This document shows, in pieces, positions 8,182 through 20,941 of a stretch of 29,501 nucleotides of DNA. The position numbers were made by a program, and so were the translations under genes. The first letter of the stretch is position 1. The number at the start of each line of letters is the position of its first letter. The notes under the pieces were generated by a model. It had not been told where the DNA came from and did not search any database. It saw only the letters and a program-made list of their open reading frames with translations. This stretch comes from Saccoglossus kowalevskii. Taxonomy: Eukaryota; Hemichordata; Enteropneusta; Harrimaniidae. The DNA lies in NCBI RefSeq assembly GCF_000003605.2, contig NW_003145293.1, forward strand, positions 160,720 through 190,220, written 5' to 3'.

Positions 8182-8187
8182 AATAAA
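8182..8187 (+). terminator. Candidate polyadenylation signal AATAAA
   Basis: This is the first downstream canonical hexamer after the one overlapping the stop codon, about 600 bases into the 3' region. Similar hexamers follow at 8246, 8251 and 8335. Choosing among them needs transcript ends. Confidence 0.3.
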
Positions 8188-8761
8188 ATGTACCTTGCAT
8201 GGTCACTTACACAAGTTTTTCTTTCTTACTTCTCTCATCATCAAAAATAAAATAAAACTGTACTTAAACACAATCTTTAAAATTGGCTTCCCTTCTACAC
8301 GAGTAGTCATCGGTTCCTGGAGATACTTTTCTGAAATAAATATGGTTTATCTGAAATATTTTTAGAAATCTTCACTTCCAATTAACAGTAAATTATCTCA
8401 GCTCATTGTGACAACTTGTAAAAAACTTTCACAGTTTTTTTTCCTCATCCACTATTCTTTGTAAGGTAATATTGCTGACCAACCTTTTCACCCCTTATAA
8501 GCTGTACAGTGGCATTGTCTAATCTTAATAGCCACTGTAACACAAATATTGGTTTATACCATTTTTACATGCAGGTAAAAATATCATGTATAAATTATCT
8601 ACCTTTATTTTATTAGCATTTTTACCACCATGTATTCTGCCAAGTTTTGTGAAATAATGATTCATTCTTTGTTTTGCATTTAACCATTGTGGACAAAATA
8701 CAATTGTGCACAGGTTGTGATCCTCATCTAATCAATGTAAAAATACTTGTTGCTTTCAGGA

Positions 8762-9062
8762 TAAGGGTTTGAAGGGTGTCAGTCGTCGCGCTGCACATGT
8801 GCGACATTTGTGTTGATAAACATTGATTTTTCCACAATCCAATGTGCTCTTCTAATGGAAATCACAAGTATGAGATTTGACCTGGGCGCGACATGCACTA
8901 ATTTCTACTGTTGCACTCCTTAGATACCTTCCAATCACCTAAAAATACCTTGGTAACATCTCATTTTGTACTCGTTGATTTGCGCAATAGTCAGTCACCA
9001 TCTTTGTTTATATGAGACCCATATATCTTGTGCATGCATGGCGCGATGACTACCTGCCTTTA
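8762..9062. repeat. Possible larger MITE related to the TAAAG family
   Basis: AAGGGTGTCAGTCGTCGCGC near the left and the reverse complement of the right end (TTAAAGGCAGGTAGTCATCG) are imperfect inverted repeats, and the termini recall those of the 5815-5972 family. Nearly all CpGs in the surrounding kilobase fall in these ends. The boundary on the left is uncertain. Confidence 0.4.
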
Positions 9063-10724
9063 ACAATATTTTTGACATCTTGATACTTGAAAAGGCTGAA
9101 GAGTAATATTGATTTTTTACTGCGTTTGCAGTCAAACACAGCTTTTATTTAATTTTCTGTTCAATTTGGACGTACGTTGATGCTTTCTAATACATTTACA
9201 AAGACCATAGTAGGCACTGCATATGGCAATGCTAGTTTACATACAGGGCATTGTGGGTAAATATGAGCCTGTTTATTCATTGATGTAGTTATTTCTGAAT
9301 AAAAGTTCATTTATTTTCTTACTTAGCTGGGAATTCTAGAAATAATATTTTATAGAGGAACTTTAGTCTTTCAACAAGATTTGTATATTTCTGTCTATAT
9401 TTTTTAATGGGTTTCTTGACTGACAAAACAATTTATTACCCAAGGTAAACAATATTTTGTATTTCCTATGGAAGATTTGTCTTTCAGCTTTACTATTATC
9501 TGGTATATAAATTTAGATTAATTGTCTGGGTTGCAAAGTCACATACAAGCTCTATTGTAATTTTATATATTCATGTGGATTCTATGTAATAAATATAACT
9601 TTTCAAATAGTGAAATTAAAACCTAGTCAATTGAAAACCAAAACTAATATTATATTGTCAATTTGAGGTTTATATAATGGAAAATATAATGGAAATTGGG
9701 AAGTATATTATCTGTATGCTGACCAAGGGGAAACTTGTACCACCTGTCTGCTGTGACACATTGCTCATAGCACATGGTGCGAAGGATGCTTAAATGGATG
9801 CTTGTCCCCTGCAGCTGTGGCAATTGGGTGTCATGGGGTTGACAATATACTAGTACTGCATTGGTGGTCATGGTGGTAATTACAAAACTGTTGTAAACAT
9901 CTGAGTCATTCAACTCTGGGTGTTAAGTAATCTGGCATTGTATTTGTACATTAATTAGCACCTTGGTTCCCATAGTGATAATAACATAACAAAACAAGTA
10001 CTGTAATTGTTTTTGGATAGCAACAGAGGTAAAATGAGTTAATTTGTGGTTCCGATATTCTTTTAAAGTTACTAAGCTTGCTACTGTCACAACTTGTACA
10101 TCTTCTAAATAATATAACGATAAACACGGGAGTACATATGCCACACCAATTTTTTTAACCCCTTTTCTCAGTAGTGCAAATGACCTGTGATTCAAGACAG
10201 TAGGCTAGACGATCACATGCGTTTTCACATTGATTTCTTTATCTGCCCTAGTATTTGTGGCAGGACCAAATAACTACAGACTTGCCATCTTTCGTTGTAG
10301 CTAGAACAGCCTAAAAAGCACAATAGTGAAATTCATCGGGTATTTTAGACAAACATTGTTACTGGGACAAAGGGACTCTGGTACAGCATATGCACTCTTT
10401 ATTTGCATATATTTAACCTTTCAGATGATGTATAGTGTGTTAAAGTAGCATGCTTAGAAAATGTTTGAATCATAGATCATTGTTATCACGTTTTATCCCT
10501 ATTGCTATCAATACATCATCAATGTCTTGTGCATATATAATACTATTTTTCACTGTATTTTCAACTGTGTATATGCTTTCTCTGTCTCATTAGAATAATG
10601 CACTTCAAATCATGCAGTTTTAATAAGTTTAGTGTACATTTTCCAGTAAATTTGCACCAAAATATGCATTTTTTGCCAGATTTGGTAAAAGTTGTACATG
10701 CACTTTGCTGGCGCTTCATGTTTG

Positions 10725-10741
10725 TCTCCCTCTGGTGGCCA
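10725..10741 (-). promoter_or_regulatory. CTCF-like motif 3
   Basis: The minus strand reads TGGCCACCAGAGGGAGA, agreeing with the CTCF consensus over its first 14 positions and diverging in the GGCRSY end. It lies close to the CpG-density boundary at about 11.2 kb. Confidence 0.3.
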
Positions 10742-10941
10742 TTTTGAGAATGGTTGTGTTCTATCCTTGACTGTACATTTCATGGGTGTTTTCTAGGTAA
10801 TAAAATCTAGCAGATGGGCTATGCATGTTTTATTTCAGCTAGTGTGAGTTGGTTGGTTTGTTTAAATCACAGCTCTTGATGTATATAATAGAAGATTGTG
10901 ACCCAGATTCAGTATCATTTTATTGCATTTTCAGTTGTTGC

Positions 10942-10947
10942 AATAAA
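10942..10947 (+). terminator. Last candidate AATAAA before the CpG boundary
   Basis: This is a canonical hexamer in TGCAATAAATG. It is the last one noted before CpG density rises, so it is a candidate distal end of a long transcript. Confidence 0.25.
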
Positions 10948-11229
10948 TGTGTAGGTAACAAAAACCAAAAAGTAATGCATGTGCAAGAAATTCCAAAGAA
11001 AAATTGTGCAATTTCATTTCGTATTGTGAAGCTCCGGTTTACAAAACTTTTAATGCTTTTTGAACGTTTCATCCTCTGTTTTATGAGGGTGTCTGCCTGG
11101 ATATGCCTTCCTTTCTCAATTCTCGTTACTTTTTCCTAAATTTAGACAATTCTTTTTTTATGTACTATGTAAATCACGTCTGGTGCGAGTGCTACGCTAA
11201 ATAGTTCATTTTGATAGTCGTAATTCACT

Positions 11230-11380
11230 TAAAGTGGGAGGATCGCCACCTGCGCACGCGCGGGAACTGAGTCCCAGCCGATAACACACGCTAAAAAGGC
11301 TCATGGGTAGACGCTTGTTTGTAAACAATGACACGCCATGGTCATCTGACGCATGCGCAGGTGACGACTCCTCCACTTTA
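11230..11380 (-). mobile_element. TAAAGTGGAGGAG-type MITE, copy 2 (inverted)
   Basis: This 151-bp copy is in the opposite orientation to 5815-5972. Both ends are well kept: TAAAGTGGGAGGATCGCCAC at the left and, reversed, TAAAGTGGAGGAGTCGTCAC at the right. It has retained CpGs that copy 1 has lost. Confidence 0.85.
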
Positions 11381-11794
11381 CTACTGTATTATTCTGTCTC
11401 CTACAATCCTGACTATTTTTAGACTAAAATTATGACAATAGTCCGACAAGGACAGTTCTCATCTGAAAGTTCACAAGAAGGCATGCTTTAAACAGGAATG
11501 AAACTCTTCAGAATTGCTTGCAATATTTGGTGTATTGAAATTAGTGTTGATCCCAACCGTGACGGTCTGTGGCAAGTACGTTCTATAATACATTTCACAT
11601 TAACCACCGGTGCAGTTGCGGGAGCAGAGATTTGTATACCAACATATTCCCCTACAATACAGTCTTCTTTATGAATACTTGTTTTCCCGTCACGGCTATA
11701 CTGTTAATTACGAAAAATAATTGCTGGTAGTTTCAGTAACACAGTCTCCAAGTGGATACTATTGTCTCAAATATTTAACTAGCAGCCTGTCAGA

Positions 11795-12353
11795 GATAGC
11801 TCCGCTGTTTTCAATGCAATTTGAAAATATAACTTTTTATCAAAAATATTCATTAAAATTAGATAATTGAAGAACAAAATCACCACGAAATTAACAAATC
11901 TGAGAGATCTACATGTAGTACCTATGTAGTATATATAATATCAAAGCAATTAGACGAAGTCGAAAATATCACTTTTTACCAAAAATGACAAAAATATTCA
12001 TCAAAATTAGAGAATTAAAGATATCATCACAAAATGAACAAATCTGAGGGAGGTCCACTCAAGGTCATTTATCGCATACCAAGTATCAAAGCATTTGGGC
12101 TAGCGATTTTCAAGAAGTCGAAAATAGCATTTTTGATCAAAAATATTCACTATAAATAAGACAATTGAACATATCCACACGAAATGAACAAATCTGAGAG
12201 AACCACCCAAAGTACCTTCCTGCAAAGTTTCACAGCTATACAGTTTGTGGTTTTTAAGAAGTCGAATATGTGAAGTTGACGACGGCGACGACGACGACGG
12301 ACAATCAGTAATACTATAAGCTCCGCTCGACTTCGTCGACAGCGGTGCTAAAA
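11795..12353 (+). repeat. Dispersed element built of three tandem 140-157-bp units
   Basis: Three imperfect units, starting at about 11820, 11960 and 12117, share (T)CGAAAATA...TTTTT..CAAAAATATTCA and GAAATGAACAAATCTGAG. They are followed by a GACGACGGCGACGACGACG run. The outer ends ATAGCTCCGCTGT and, reversed, TTAGCACCGCTGTCGACGAA are short inverted repeats. No coding capacity is visible. Confidence 0.6.
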
Positions 12354-12441
12354 ACTGCGTTATTAGTAATTAGCGCCCTCGTCCGAGTAATATAAGTAAC
12401 AAATTCTCCAGGTTAAGGACGCTGCATACACGCATTCAAAC

Positions 12442-12635
12442 TACTGTACAATACTTTATGTTCACTGGAATTCATTTTCGCTGAAAATACTTTTTTGGTG
12501 TTTTGTATGGAATTTACTTTTTTACGAGTTGAATGTAGAATATAGGGGAAAAAAAAGTATATTCACTGGATTTTATTTTCATTGAATCATTCCTTTAGCG
12601 AAAATTAGTTCCAAGCAAAAAGTATTTTACACTAC
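12442..12635. mobile_element. TACTGTA-type MITE, about 194 bp
   Basis: The left end TACTGTACAATACTTTATGT and the reversed right end GTAGTGTAAAATACTTTTTG are inverted repeats, each followed by an AATT(C)..TTTTCGCT block. Length and end sequences resemble the element at 21517-21708. Confidence 0.55.
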
Positions 12636-15600
12636 CTTCGTTCACTGACCCTATTGTTTCAAGGTTGTAACGTGCTGGAGCTGCTTTCTGTTGCAGTCAA
12701 AACTCCGCAAAAATTGTATCTTCGTGATAAATTCCATTGCCTATAAAGGACAATATGTGAAAATTCGCGGTAAATTGAAATGATTGTTTTATATATCTTG
12801 TATACTTTCACTTCGAAACCTTTTTCACATCCAGACTCTCGTATATCCACAAATTGTCCGATGACCCATTTTTTTTTCTCATTTTCTGTGTTATAGCATA
12901 AAAACGTAATGGTGAAATTATGAAGTGACATACTAGTATTCGGTCTGCGGTGTGTGCTGTTAGTTTACGAGCTCTCTGCTATTATCCGTTGGCGGCGGTG
13001 TTTATCTCTCCGCTCTGTGGAATCTTATGGTACATTTGCTGTCTGATAGCAGGTGTAACTTGTGATTGACAACGTCATTTATCAAAATCATAATTCAACA
13101 AAACGCATGATTTTTTTCAAACCGCACGTAAATTTCACAAATCATTTGTTTAATTTGTCTTTTTTACATCGAGAGTTCACGACCTGATCGTGGATTTTCG
13201 CTTCTGGCACAAATATCGCTTCACGGTCTATTGTCTGTCGGCACAATGTGTACGTGATGGATTCCTATAGTTCGCCATACCAAGAATTCTCACTCGACGA
13301 AACCATTGTCCAACTCCGTGATAGTCTCTTTTTGTCGCGCCTCTCCCGTTTTAACACCAAACTGCAAAACTATTCATCAATGCGAAATTAGTATCTCTTT
13401 ATTTCACGTCGCCATAGCGACAGGGTGTGATCCTCTCGATCAAGCTTGTAAATCGGGTCGTGAGTTGAGAAAACATCGATGGAAATTCGTATTGTGAATA
13501 TTCAGACTGTCTTTTGGGGGGAGGAGGAATCGGTCAAGGTTGGGGTATATTTATGATGATTGTGTCGGAAGGAAGCGGACGGATTCAATAGTTCCGTTTG
13601 ATTTGAAAAGAAATCATCTCGATAACTGGAATCGGGTTTATCTTTTTACCTATTTTACAATTTACATCTAATTTCCACGCTGTGTCCATCACTGTGACGT
13701 GTCAATACCGCGACATCACAAACCAACTCAGCAATGACACTTCGCAGTTTCATCATTTTTCCCCTGTCCGTTCGAGTTTATCATAAACAATTTTCATAAT
13801 ACCACTTACTGCCCTGCGGAAACCGGTCTCGTCGCCTTTTTATTACACCTGTCAAAAATAATAAAAGCAAATTTGAATTCTCATTTACAGGATATCGGAA
13901 ACATCAAGAAATTATTGTGGATGTTGTGGGTTTGCCATGTATCTGTCCTATTCTGTACATTATTCTATATAATACCATTTTCTTTTCCTAGAAGGCTACT
14001 ACTATAAAAATTAGTTCTCTGATGTAGTTACCATAACACTGAGATGAATACCTCCACTTCAATCTTGTTCACGAGTCACGGATGCATCATCGCTATCAGA
14101 GTATTCCACGTTATTGAACTTGATTCAGATCAACTCTTCCACCTCAATACTTAACCCGAGTCCATGTACTATGTGGCAATCCGATTAAACTTTTAATTAT
14201 GTCAGACTTGTCCGTAATTTGTCTTCCAAAAAATTGTGTTTATATAGTGTAATTATACTCAGCCATGTGTTTACATGTGCGTATGAGGTAAAGTTGGTGT
14301 CGCGTTTAGTGAGTGCAAGATCGACATGTCGCCGAGTACTATCTGCAATTGCAGTGCATGTTCCATTGTCGATATTCACTCTGAGATTTCGATCTCGCTG
14401 CGGCCCTGGGGAATACATCGATCCTCGTATCGTTGGCGAGCAATGTCGGTATACCCCAATGAGCAATACATCTTGAAGAATACTCCACAGAAGTCGAAGC
14501 TTTCTGTCAGAAAACGTACAACAACTGAAAAAAACGGCCGTGGAATAGATTTTTATCACCGGAACTACCTTACTCATTCAGGTAGTATATATATTGAACA
14601 TCGGGGATTTCGGGGTTCGAACAGCGTAAAAGGAAATTGAACTACTGCCGCTTGACTGTGGTGTATTCTATACGACCCCACGTGCCTGAAAATAGTGCTG
14701 ATGTCGCCTTATTTCTTTTATAAAGTGAATTAGTGTAGAGTATTTTCACTCTTAAATTGAGACATTGGTAGAGGGGACGTGACACGTGGATCAGGGGTCA
14801 TTGGTATGCATATGACACAAAGCGTACATTTTCAAGTTCAAGCCCTAGCGGTTAAAATCATGAAAGTTCAACTATTTTTGTTTCCTCCCGTGTGTACAGC
14901 CCGCTTCCTGGGAATTGACAGAGTCACTGAATTGGTAACAATTTTCGGATGGGTGACGTTTGGAGCGTCTCCTGAACCTCATGTGTGCAATGTACAAGTC
15001 TCCCTCATATTATTGATAGTGTATGGTTTCATAATTTATTTATAGAAACCCAACATCGCCACCCTAGAATTCATAACATATCATATGAATGTTTTATTAC
15101 ATCGTTTTTATAATAAGACATATTTTATTAATTAAAACGACACAAAAGGCATTAGTGAGTTGTGTCCGTCTACTACCCAGGACCATAATTTAAAAGACTG
15201 TACTACCTCCAACTTAAAACGGAGTTCGTGCGGAAAGTGGGAGAATTTCATAATACTAAGCTGAAAGTTGTTGAAAAGATGAAGGCAACTTCAAGTTAAA
15301 ATTGGATGTGTTGACGATTACATAATATTTGATTGTAACGTAATGTACCACGACAACTTCAAACAACATTATCCCAGCTGCTACACTATTAATCACAATT
15401 CTCCAAAATTCGCATACATTCATAAAAGCTCTGAATTCTTCCTCGCCAGTTACTCTAGACAACTTTGAGCCGAGTTACGCAAGTGTACAATACGCTTATT
15501 TTTAACCACGAGCAACAACTAGCGTTCTTGTTAAAAGCTAAAATGAGAACTCGGAATCTTTTGAGACAGATGAGACGTCTCTAATATTTTGCCGATACTA

Positions 15601-15866
15601 TGTTTAAGTGAACACACTAATGGATGTCGTATTACACATCTTCATTGGCCGCCCAGATACATACGTCAGTCGAGTACAGGTAATTACATATCGCCGACTT
15701 CAACGCTGAACAGAAGCGTGGGATGGATAGAACTCGTGACCATAGCTTAGACTTGGATATAAATAACACGCAAAGCAAAAATTAAATATTTTCTATAATG
15801 ATCTACTTGTACAGTTGAACATTCTGTAGACTTATTGAGATGTGTTTTTGCCAAGTCAATACTCTC
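12636..15866. other. Gene-free, CpG-rich intergenic sequence
   Basis: I see no gene. The open stretches here (up to 126 codons, overlapping on both strands near 14.2-14.6 kb) match no family I know. From base composition, about one 120-codon open stretch is expected by chance in a window of this size. A locally GC-richer patch at about 12950-13530 could be regulatory, but no core promoter can be supported. Confidence 0.6.
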
Positions 15867-16135
15867 CAGTGGCGGTGGCACAAGGGGGGGGGGGCGATGG
15901 GCAACTATCCCCTTCAAAAAATGTTGGGGCGTCGCACACTAAAATCAAGCTGAAACCCTTTGTGTCAGCGAATTTTGCCCCTCAAAACAGGGAATAGCGT
16001 TTTAGAGGGTATATATTTCAATTTTTAAGGGGGAGTATGCCCCCGGACCCCCTAGGACGGAAGCTAGCGGCTTTGGCGCGACGAATGGTGATCCGATCTC
16101 GCCCCTCCTTGCAAAATTTCGTGCCGCCGCCTCTG
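15867..16135. mobile_element. hAT-like non-autonomous element, 269 bp
   Basis: The left end CAGTGGCGGTGGCAC and the reversed right end CAGAGGCGGCGGCACG are inverted repeats of the CAG(T/A)GGCGG type typical of hAT elements. The interior holds a 12-base G run and GGGGGAGTATGCCCCCGGAC. The flanks (ATACTCTC and CACTCCTG) give no clean 8-bp target duplication, so the superfamily call is tentative. Confidence 0.6.
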
Positions 16136-16365
16136 CACTCCTGACATACGTCTTCGTTAACGTTTAAGGCTATTGCATGATGACCGCCTTTCACGCACTG
16201 CCCACTACGACGAAATGTCGCACATAAGCTTTAGTGACATTCTAACAATGTTTCAGCGAAGGTAGCGTGGTAAAACATAAAGATGCGACATATAATAAAC
16301 ACGACATATTTTTGTGTATTGGGACATACAATTGTAAAAGTAAGAAAATAATCACATGTCGAACT

Positions 16366-16427
16366 AGGTTAATGAGTAGATTCAATTCATAAAAGTAGGT
16401 TAATGAGTAGATTCAATTCATAAAAGT
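16366..16427 (+). repeat. Perfect 31-bp tandem duplication
   Basis: Two identical units beginning AGGTTAATGAGTAGATTCAA sit head to tail and are followed by an A run. Identity suggests a recent slippage event. Confidence 0.95.
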
Positions 16428-19400
16428 AAAAAAAAAAAATGCTCCATGACACATTGTCGGTCACCAACTTGAAATATTACGAGAACGTCGTTTAGCAACG
16501 CTGAGAGTTATAACTATCGCCTCCCGGGAATAAACTACTAGTATATATCCTAGTTCGGTTCAGTGATGACGTCGGACATCCGGGACATTCAATACATCCG
16601 AGCTGATATTGACTACAATACAGGGAATATTAATAACAACTTAGTTGAACTTTGTCTGCTGTCAGTTATACAGTTTTAACATTAGTTCAAGCGAATTTCC
16701 AGTTTTTCGTCACGACCACATTCAACAGCTTTAACAAATTAATTATAAATACAGCAGAATTTCCGTTTGAAAAACAAAACATTGTAATTAACTGCATTCA
16801 AAATGAAAATAAACTATTATCTCAATTTCCGTTGTTTGGCTCACAGTAAGTGGCATCATTGATATTTGACGGGTTCATTGTTCCTTTCTGTCATAATATA
16901 TTACTGCAACGTTGACAATGTGCCGACATCGCGAAGCGATATCATTACCAGGGGCAATTAACATGAAAGTTAGTATCTAAACAAAGGTATTTGTCCACAG
17001 ATGGTATGCAAATATGCGTTCAAGATCATCACAGCCATTATAAAATCCTCAAACCAATTACCTAACTAAGCTCTTCGCAATATCGTGACGAACACAATCA
17101 ATGTCATGGTTATTATGCTGTCAGTGTGAGTGTTTGAGTACAATTTCAAACATCTGTTTGCCCTCAGGCTACAACACCGGGCGCCTCATCATATTTTGTT
17201 ATTTTCAATCCTTAACTCGATATCAAACAATATTAAGAAGTGTGTGAAAAATGATTGAAAAGGTTATTCTCTTAATTTGACGTCACCGTCCCGGCCTGTC
17301 ACCAAATATTACACATCCATAGCTATCGAGAGCTATGTTTTGTTTTTTGTTTTTTTAACTGCTACTTGTAGTTTAGAATATGTCAGGCGGTTCAATGATT
17401 CATAAAAAGAACAGGTGACCGGGTCAATACTGGTCTGACTTATCTATAAGTAATTCCGTTTTTTTTCGACGCATTTTTGTTATAAAGTTGATTTGAGCCT
17501 GGGATTCGGCGACATCAAATATCGACAGACATATAGATTTTACCGTTTCAAGGTTATTCGCGCCATCTCGAGTCTTCGACCTGACGTTCGGTTTGTATCA
17601 CCCGTTATTTTTTAAAACAAATAGTGATTGAATAAAATAGTACAGCCGTCTTCTGTCTTTTCAAGCTCCATTGTCAATTACGTCATCTTCCCCCGACCTC
17701 CGACATACACCACCACCAGAAGTGTTTGGTGCATCGTGGGTACATACATCATACATGAAATGTACAATTCCAGATTACCTATTTATATCATGAAGAATGT
17801 TTAAATTCTTCCACGCTATCGATTATTTTCAATCGACGTCTCGTTTTAGGGAAAAGTCGGTGAAGGTCACCGGGGCTATAGCACGTCGCTATGTCGTGAG
17901 GATGCACGGCCGTGGAAAACGTCGGCAAAAATCAAGAATTATTTCTAATGGCGTGGATCAGCCGTGTATGTAAGACTATTCTGAATGTATCCTCTGTCGT
18001 CTCCGAAGTGTCAATGTACATTTCCCTCGGAGTTGACCAAAAACAAACACCGAAAGGTCAGAACTTAAGTCAAACACGGCAAACACAAACCAAATCCCTA
18101 TTGATTATAATGGTTCGTTCCCTAGTGTCAAGACGTTTGACGAACGTCACTGCGAAACGTCGTTAGATGAGGACACAGAAAAATCGTCTCGGCTTGAGAA
18201 GAGGATGATGAAGAGATGAGATGAAGTAAGGAGGGATGGGCCCACTGGTGGAGATAAAACGTGCCCGTAAGGAACTAACCCGTTTAAAATAAAAATAATA
18301 TAGATATACATTTATAGATGAGAAGAATTGCTCGTCATCTTGACATAGAAGTCATTACTATACAGTTGACTTAGTATCGATATCGGACTCCCCAGGAAAT
18401 TGGGGTCTCACAATATTTGGTTGAAGAGATTTGAGAGCACATTAAAGGATTCGTTTGACTTGATGTGTGTTGTAGGCTAGTTGTATGATGACCTTTGCCC
18501 CCTAGAGATTTGACAACTGTACGTGCATACACATGTAGATGTCACTTCGTGCGCTATTTACCGATGGATTGTGTCTGATCGAGCATGCATGCAACTCGAG
18601 TTTTCTTGCTATGGATTGAAGCGTAAATGATTGTTATCAAACCGTATAGGGGTTATAAAATATAGAGAACGGAGCAACTAGTCGTCTGATTATCCAATGA
18701 TAGACTCCATCGTCAGCTGTCAGTCGACATCAAATATTAATATTGTAACGAATGGATTAAGTGATTGTAGTTTCTGGTTCGTTTTGCATCATGTGAGAAT
18801 TGCTGATGTTTGGCACACCTCCGGCACTATTGTGATGTCGTGGCTTGCCTAGTGTTTCTCGTCTTGTTTTTCGTCATTATTAAACTGTATTTTACTCGTT
18901 CCTTTATCCTGTTGTTGTTTAATTTCTAGTAAGAGTATATAACTTCGGTTGACATGGAGTGAAGGGTTTCCAAATACTCAGTACAACTCATTCCAATAAT
19001 AATGTTCGTTTCAAATTACGTCATTGAGAAATACACCACGTGATTAAATATTCATGGGTACGTTCAAATATGCAAAATTCGCAAACAAACACGACAGACG
19101 TATTTATCACTGTTTTGGCATTGAACACAATTCTCATAGACCTTCTTCAGACAATAAACTTTATTTATATTTGCAATAAATCATTGAAAAAACACAGAAA
19201 TTGAACGGAAAACATTTAGGTTAAAAAATATCTTCATCGTCTGCGCATATCGTTCTCAATTGATCTGTTATGCACTGTGCCACTTTTATGGTTACGTCAG
19301 TTCTCGATTTTTCTAATTAGTAAAATCTCACAATCGTGGCACACTTAATATTTCTACTCTCAAATTCAAGTCGAGTTTCTCTGAATAATCATTCCAAGAA

Positions 19401-19737
19401 CTAAAGCGAAAGCGATGACAGAAAATATTTCAAGATACCACAATAAAATATCTTCTGAAAAACCTTTTGTAACGCCGCCATATTAACGTGACGCTGATAT
19501 TACGTTCTGTTCTCTAACGACAATTTTTGAAAAACTTCTTCCATCAAGGAAAACTATTGAAAATGAGAATATTATTATCTTGTTTGGAACATGCGTCGTA
19601 TCAAATAACGCAATAGACGGGGAGGGGGACATTAGATACATTGTGTATGCGTCACATCCTGTAAGCGTAAGTGATTATGACGTATGCAATATTAATAGGG
19701 TTATTAGAGATTCGATGCCTGAAGGAAACTTGTTAAT
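16428..19737. other. Gene-free, CpG-rich intergenic sequence
   Basis: No gene is recognised. One perfect TGACGTCA lies at 17278-17285. The 84-codon open stretch at 17912-18166 and the basic reading near 17870-17950 lack splice or homology support. Nothing else stands out. Confidence 0.6.
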
Positions 19738-19904
19738 TAAAGCGAGGGGAGTCGTCACCTGCGCATACGTCAGATGGCCATAGCGTGTCATTGCTTACAA
19801 ACAAGCGTCTACCCATGAGCCTTTGCGTTTTTAGCGTGTGTTGTTATCGTCGCCTGGAACTCAATTCCCGCGCGCGCGTGGCAGATGACGACCCTCCTGC
19901 TTTA
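19738..19904 (+). mobile_element. TAAAGTGGAGGAG-type MITE, copy 3
   Basis: This 167-bp copy has the same orientation as 5815-5972. It shares GTCAGATGGCCATAGCGTGT and CTACCCATGAGCCTTTGCGT and ends in CTGCTTTAA. It keeps a CGCGCGCGCG run and other CpGs that are TG or CA in copy 1. Confidence 0.85.
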
Positions 19905-19984
19905 AGGCATCTTTAACTCCATGTACGACAGTGCACGTGCTCAAATATAGAGTTGTGATGTTACCTTTTAATTTAATTTCACTG

Positions 19985-20060
19985 ATTTTTGCCGAGTTGA
20001 ATGTAAAATGCAGAAAAAAGTATATTCACTTGAATCCTCCCTTCAGCGAAAGTAGTGAAC
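19985..20060 (+). repeat. Degraded copy of the 12442-12635 element interior
   Basis: GAGTTGAATGTAAAATGCAG followed by AAAAAAGTATATTCACTTGA and TTCAGCGAAA closely parallels 12529-12605. The terminal repeats are not clear here. Confidence 0.45.
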
Positions 20061-20545
20061 ATAAATTTAAAGCGTTAATGAAGTACTTATACGAGTATAG
20101 GGAATTCTGGGAATATTACTGACTGATTTAAGGTCATTGTTCAAACCATTATCATGAAAAATAATACGAGGCAGTGTAAAAGTGGATTTGTTTTACAGTC
20201 ATAAATTTCGATCCCAGTCCAGGCATTCTACTTTGAGGTTACTAAACTAAGATACAGTAATATTACGCCGCGAAAACGAGTGATCTTCATACTTCTCGAA
20301 TGATTCGGGGTCACCAGTTACCATAATTTATCCAAACTCCAATGTGTTTCGTAGTCATCAGTCGTCACAATTCCCTAAACTGATAATTTGTTTATAGTCT
20401 GAATGAAGCTTTATTTTACACGAGTATCGTACAAACCTGACCACTTTGCACGCACGATCTTTCGAACGTCGTTGTCTGGCCTACTGGCGGCCATATTGAA
20501 TCCTCGTCTGAGTTTCCCATATAACATCGCGCGGTGTAGCCCTCG

Positions 20546-20553
20546 TGACGTCA
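20546..20553. promoter_or_regulatory. Perfect CRE palindrome TGACGTCA
   Basis: Matches the full CREB/ATF consensus. It is the first of three within 470 bp. Function is inference only. Confidence 0.35.
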
Positions 20554-20941
20554 CATGCAAAAAGTCTGTTGCAGAGTTCTAAATGCTGACGATGGTTTTT
20601 TTTTAATGCTATGTTATCTGCAACGTTCCGCATTTTTCCGCATATGAATTGATAAAATATTTTTTTACTAACTTTCACATCAATACTACAGAAAAATATA
20701 CTATGGGAGTATATATGCTTCTCGTGTAACATCAAAAGTCAATGACCTCCCATTTTGACCACGCGCAAGTGTACATGTGTGATAATACATATGAAGGTGT
20801 TTGTTTCAACACATTTTGTTATTTTTAGGTTTTGACATTTCCCGATAGTACGTTACTTCTTTTCTCCACCTGTCAAATATGGACTAAAAATTCGAATATT
20901 AATAGTATATTATTGATGTAAACTAATTGAATTTCCACCGA

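Larger units (their letters stand above)
7580..11200 (+). other. CpG-poor 3' region of the convertase gene, possibly a long 3' UTR
   Basis: There is no recognisable coding sequence; the open stretches of up to 96 codons are at chance level. AATAAA hexamers occur at 8182, 8246, 8251, 8335, 9298, 9588, 10799 and 10942. The region keeps the low CpG density of the gene body and is AT-rich, which fits continued transcription to about 11 kb. Where the transcript actually ends cannot be told from sequence. Confidence 0.45.

Noticed and set aside
14197-14640. Cluster of overlapping 85-126-codon open frames on both strands
   Set aside because: About one open stretch of 120 codons is expected by chance in this window; overlapping frames on both strands and no known motif argue against coding.
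14600-14640. GGGGTTCGAACAG as a tRNA or tRNA-derived SINE B box
   Set aside because: No acceptor stem, D arm or anticodon arm can be drawn around it and no A box is at the right distance.
17870-17952. Short basic reading (MHGRGKRRQKS...) that looked like an exon
   Set aside because: It is closed by stops on both sides, and the candidate splice sites do not connect it to anything coding.
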